Source: Musa acuminata AAA Group
Taxonomy: Eukaryota; Streptophyta; Magnoliopsida; Zingiberales; Musaceae
Direction of reading: 5' to 3'
Length of the DNA: 64,000 bases
Assembly (NCBI RefSeq): GCF_036884655.1
Contig: NC_088356.1
Location: forward strand, 12,134,001-12,198,000
Positions 60,766-64,000 of this stretch are shown here, in pieces. Each line of letters opens with the position of its first letter. Within the stretch, counting starts at the first letter, position 1. The notes beneath the pieces are model-generated. The model did not search any database. It was not told the origin of the DNA and saw only the letters and a program-made list of their open reading frames with translations. Made by a program: the position numbers and the translations under genes.

Positions 60766-62431
60766 TAGCTCGTTTACGAATCGATCCCTATAATTTTACA
60801 AAAAGAGCCTCGAAACCTTATAAATCAACCTCAGTTGGCGGCCGTCTGGGCTTGATTGCACCCGATCCGGTTCGCTTGGGCTCGTCCGTTCCAGGTTGTT
60901 CGTAACGGTCGGTCTCCTGGCTCTAATGGGCTGGCAGCCTGGACCGCTGCGCCCGCTCGCCTGGGCCGGATCAGAGGTGGCTCGATCCGGTATCGACTTG
61001 GCTCCAAAACCATTGATCCATCTCGATAAAGAATCAAGTACCGTGGACTCGGTTACTCGGAGACATGATCTTCCAAATGCTCGGCACAATTGGAAGAACA
61101 CAAGCTGCATCGTTTCAAGCTTTCACAAGGCCAATAGCAGATGACGAGAAGGACAGATGCACGGTGACGACCAACAAATTTCTCCAAGCTCGATATGATC
61201 TTCTCTTCCCATCTCTTCGTTCCTCCCTTTCGACTAACATTTATAGAAGAAACCTCCGCAATCGTTGGGATCATGGCAGAGGTTTCAGTCTCGCTTCTTT
61301 GTTTCAAGCAAGCCAGTAGATTCACCAGAGGCTGACATGGATCTGTAGCAAACAGATGAGGAGATGAAGACATTACTACTATCCATGGTTCAGGAGTCAC
61401 AGATCATTCTCATCTTCATGACCGTGATAAGCAGCAGGTAAATTGCAGTGATGTGAAGAAGATTGGCTCTCGCTATTGCTGCATCTGTCTGCAGCAGTTT
61501 ACATTATGTGGCTACAGAATCGCAGTGGAAAGAGCAATAAAATAGAAGGAGAGGCTAAAATACCCGCGCCATTTTATGTTTCTGTTGATCTCCACGACCA
61601 AGGTTTCAGCATTGAGAAGAGTCAATGATGGGGAGTCGCATTCGTAGATAAATGCAAGACGGTGGCCCCCTACCGACACAGCAAAGCTCGAGCAGTGTTC
61701 TAGGTTGTGCACCATGACCTTCCGATGTGACGACCAAGTCAAGCCACGATTCCTACCAAATTATCCATCTCAATTATATGTCCCATGACTCCCAAATCTT
61801 TAGCTTTGGGACCAAGGTGGCTTTAAGACGATGATCAGACGCAAAGAGGTCAGAAATGCTTTATGGTCAGTGTTAATTTGGCTCAAGATCACCACTTTTT
61901 ACTACGCAAATCATTTCTCACCCACGTCTGTATCACTGAAGACCTCCCAATCAGAAGCATTCAGTAGCTATCAGATGAAGAGAGCGAGCGCTTGACAGAA
62001 GTGCACGCAGGATGTCAGTAGCCTTCGTGGACGTCCATGTTGTCTGCTGCAAAAGTGGATAGGATTTGCTTCTCGGGAAGAAGTACTTCGAGGCCATGGC
62101 AGGAGATCACAGAGAACAAAAGAAGACGCAGCAGAAAACCGAAACTAGAAAAACTATGGTAACAGCGTAGAATTAGTGTGAGAGATTGCGAAGCCACCAA
62201 AGCACGAATGCAGAAGAACAAAGTGAAAAGACACTCTCCGGGGAAATATACATGAAGAAGAGCTGATGAAGTTGCTGCGACAGCAGTCCCATATGAATGA
62301 GAAGAAGTATACGGCATTCACACCTGTATGACTCGAGAATTTATTGCTCAAGCTTTGCAAATCCAGATTTTTTTTTTTGGTTTCTTCTGTTTTTTGGGCA
62401 GCAGAATCGTTTACCCGTCTCTTTTCAGGAT

Positions 62432-63837
62432 CTAAATTTGTTGGAATCCCACAGATACGGACTGGAAATCTTTGCCGCTTATATCCGCAGCTTGCAACTG
62501 ATGCTGGAGTTGCTGGTTCTGCTGCCAAATACTTAAACCGCTGATGGTGAATTGGCTTCCTCCCTTGATGTCGCCGTAGAAAGGTTGGCTGCTCTGGGCT
62601 TGTACCGCTGCCGACGCCGGGAATGCACCGTGAAGGTACTCCGACCATTTGAGGTCCTCGGTCTCGCCTCCGAGCTGGACTTGCACAACTTTGTCGGGCG
62701 TCAATTCTGACCAGGGGAAGATACCACTGTCGAAGGAACAGCTGCTCTGCAGCATGAAGCCGCCGCTTTCGTTTACGCTGCTCCCGGGGATGTTGTTGCA
62801 ATTGGCGGCGTGCCAATTTGAGATGGTAGAATCTCCAGCACAGCTCGGTGGGGCGATTGCCGAAGTCGAGAGGGACGATACGGCAGCGGATATGGCATTG
62901 CAGCTCAACTCAGGTGTCGCGTTGAGCTGCCTTGCGGTCTGGTTGAGCCAGAGGAGTGGATTGGAGCTGAAGGGTAGAGCGGCCGAGGTGGTCAGACTGC
63001 TGCTGTAGTCGGGACCAAAGCTTAGCAGCGGAAGAGGGAAACTGCCCATCGGACTGGGAGAACGGCAGGTCGAGGAGTTCTCGTGGTTCGCGAGGAACTG
63101 ATCCAAAAAGAATTCTTTGGTTGGTGTTGCTGAACTCTTGGAGGTCGTGCTCTCGTCCATCGACTTATCCACCGTCGGGAGCTGATTAGCAATTGCCAAT
63201 TCGGGCGTGACAGGAAGCTGGAGGCCGCCGGAGCCAGAATTCTTTTCGCTGTTGTCGAGGGCTTTATCGTCGCCGCCGTCCACCTCGGCGAGCGGCTTGT
63301 GGGTGTTGGGATCGATGCCTCTCTGTCTCAGCTTCTTCTTGATGCAGGAGTTCCACAGGTTCTTAATCTCATTGTCTGTCCTTCCCGGCAAATGCGTTGC
63401 AATCTTCGACCACCTGATGGTGCCGGCACACGACCAGAAACAGGGAGATAGGTATCAGAGAAGTCAAAGGCTTGGGAGACGGAGAAGACGAGGGGGTGAT
63501 ACCTGTTTCCCAGGACTGCATGTAGTTCGATGATGAGGTCCTCTTCCTGCTTCGAGAATGTACCTCTCTTGAGGTCCGGCCTCAGGTAGTTGATCCACCT
63601 CAACCTGCAGCTCTTTCCGCACCTTTGGAGACCTGAAACTTGTCGCAGGAGTCAGGATGATAGACGACGCAGCTGGAAAGCCAAGCAAGCGAAGAACGGT
63701 GTACCTGCTTGTTTAGGGACAGAGCTCCAACACCCATGGCCAAATTGCGTAATGTGCTTTATGAGCTTCTCATCTTCCTCGGGAGACCAGAGGCCTTTCC
63801 TTAGCTTCTGCTTGTAGCAGCAGGAGTGGCCTCCCAT
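62432..63837 (-). CDS. R2R3-MYB transcription factor, MYB61/MYB86 type
   Basis: Three exons of 133, 130 and 982 nt (63705-63837, 63503-63632, 62432-63413) have the standard R2R3-MYB phases; the product is 414 aa. The R2 repeat has the Trp residues Trp17, Trp37 and Trp57, and the R3 repeat has Phe70, Trp89 and Trp108. Signature text includes [33 protein letters not shown] and [20 protein letters not shown], which places it with the subgroup of Arabidopsis MYB61, MYB50, MYB55 and MYB86. These nuclear DNA-binding proteins act in secondary wall and lignin formation and carbon allocation. The C-terminus is rich in Ser and acidic residues, as in activators. Residue 3 is Gly (MGGHSCC) where Arg is usual. 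An in-frame ATG lies four codons upstream (MFPR), so the start could be there. Confidence 0.95.
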
Positions 63838-64000
63838 TCTCGGAAACAAACCTTCGGGGAATTGCTGCGTGAATAAGATCGTTCTAGTGAATTAGGAAGT
63901 GGAGAATATGGGCGAAAGGGATAGTGGATGTCAAGGAATCGTAGCTGCAATTGAGGAGGAGGAGTTGGAATTAAGAGGTGGACTGAGCTTAAAAGTGTGT
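63838..64000 (-). promoter_or_regulatory. MYB gene leader, cut by window edge
   Basis: This is a purine-rich upstream region of the MYB gene. No TATA box can be placed within the window. The promoter probably continues outside. Confidence 0.4.

Larger units (their letters stand above)
57301..62431. other. Intergenic spacer between PP2C and MYB genes
   Basis: No protein gene is supported. Visible features are a poly-A/AT-dinucleotide run near 58795-58825, a foldback with duplicated loop at 59256-59470, and an (AAT)n microsatellite at 60717-60765. A GC-richer patch at 60810-61060 shows short open frames without family resemblance. The part from about 62000 is probably the 3' untranslated region of the MYB gene. 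Confidence 0.5.

Noticed and set aside
61053..61400. 115-codon frame in the spacer upstream of the MYB 3' end
   Set aside because: No recognisable domain, other frames open as well, and no splice partners seen.

Overview
The window is plant nuclear DNA. Four intron-containing genes have the architecture of flowering-plant genes, and most of the rest is LTR retrotransposon. The GC-rich germin-like gene next to AT-rich intergenic DNA, and large Sirevirus-type Copia elements, suggest a monocot. A banana-family or related commelinid is my best guess, but this is inference from style and not a demonstrated identity.

Region 1 (1 to about 38,000) is a stack of nested Ty1/Copia elements resolved by their ends, primer-binding sites and target-site duplications (TSDs). 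The outermost is a decayed Sirevirus-like element on the minus strand (element A): the end of its 3' LTR is at 1-168 and its 5' LTR starts at 32205. Three insertions split it. Element B (4769-14936, minus, TSD TCAAA) carries a solo LTR (13305-14842, TSD ATAAA) inside its own 5' LTR. Element C (15602-23967, plus, TSD TGTAG) belongs to the same family as B. Element D (24057-32169, minus, TSD AAACT) is a young copy with two near-identical 2.27-kb LTRs and an intact gag-like ORF but no pol. From 32205 to about 37,840 lies a scrambled patchwork of LTR and gag fragments and a 5'-truncated-type Sirevirus relic on the plus strand (element E).

Region 2 (about 38,000-64,000) is gene-bearing. On the minus strand are an RBL14-type rhomboid-like protein with a RanBP2 zinc finger (39970-41811), a germin-like cupin (48726-49458), a POLTERGEIST-type protein phosphatase 2C in four coding exons (50362-56710) and an R2R3-MYB factor of the MYB61/MYB86 type in three exons (62432-63837). 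A decayed Ale/Retrofit-like Copia copy on the plus strand (44169-48436) separates the first two genes. The spacer 57,300-62,400 contains a strong foldback with a duplicated loop segment (59256-59470) and an AAT microsatellite.

The four genes do not form a pathway; plant neighbours are usually unrelated. No new enzymatic or defence system is visible. The most notable material is in the elements: a gag-only, apparently mobile Sirevirus derivative; palindrome arrays just upstream of the LTR TATA boxes; and conserved leader structures (a 21-nt palindrome and a four-fold repeated hairpin motif) shared by B and C that look like candidate RNA dimerisation or packaging sites.
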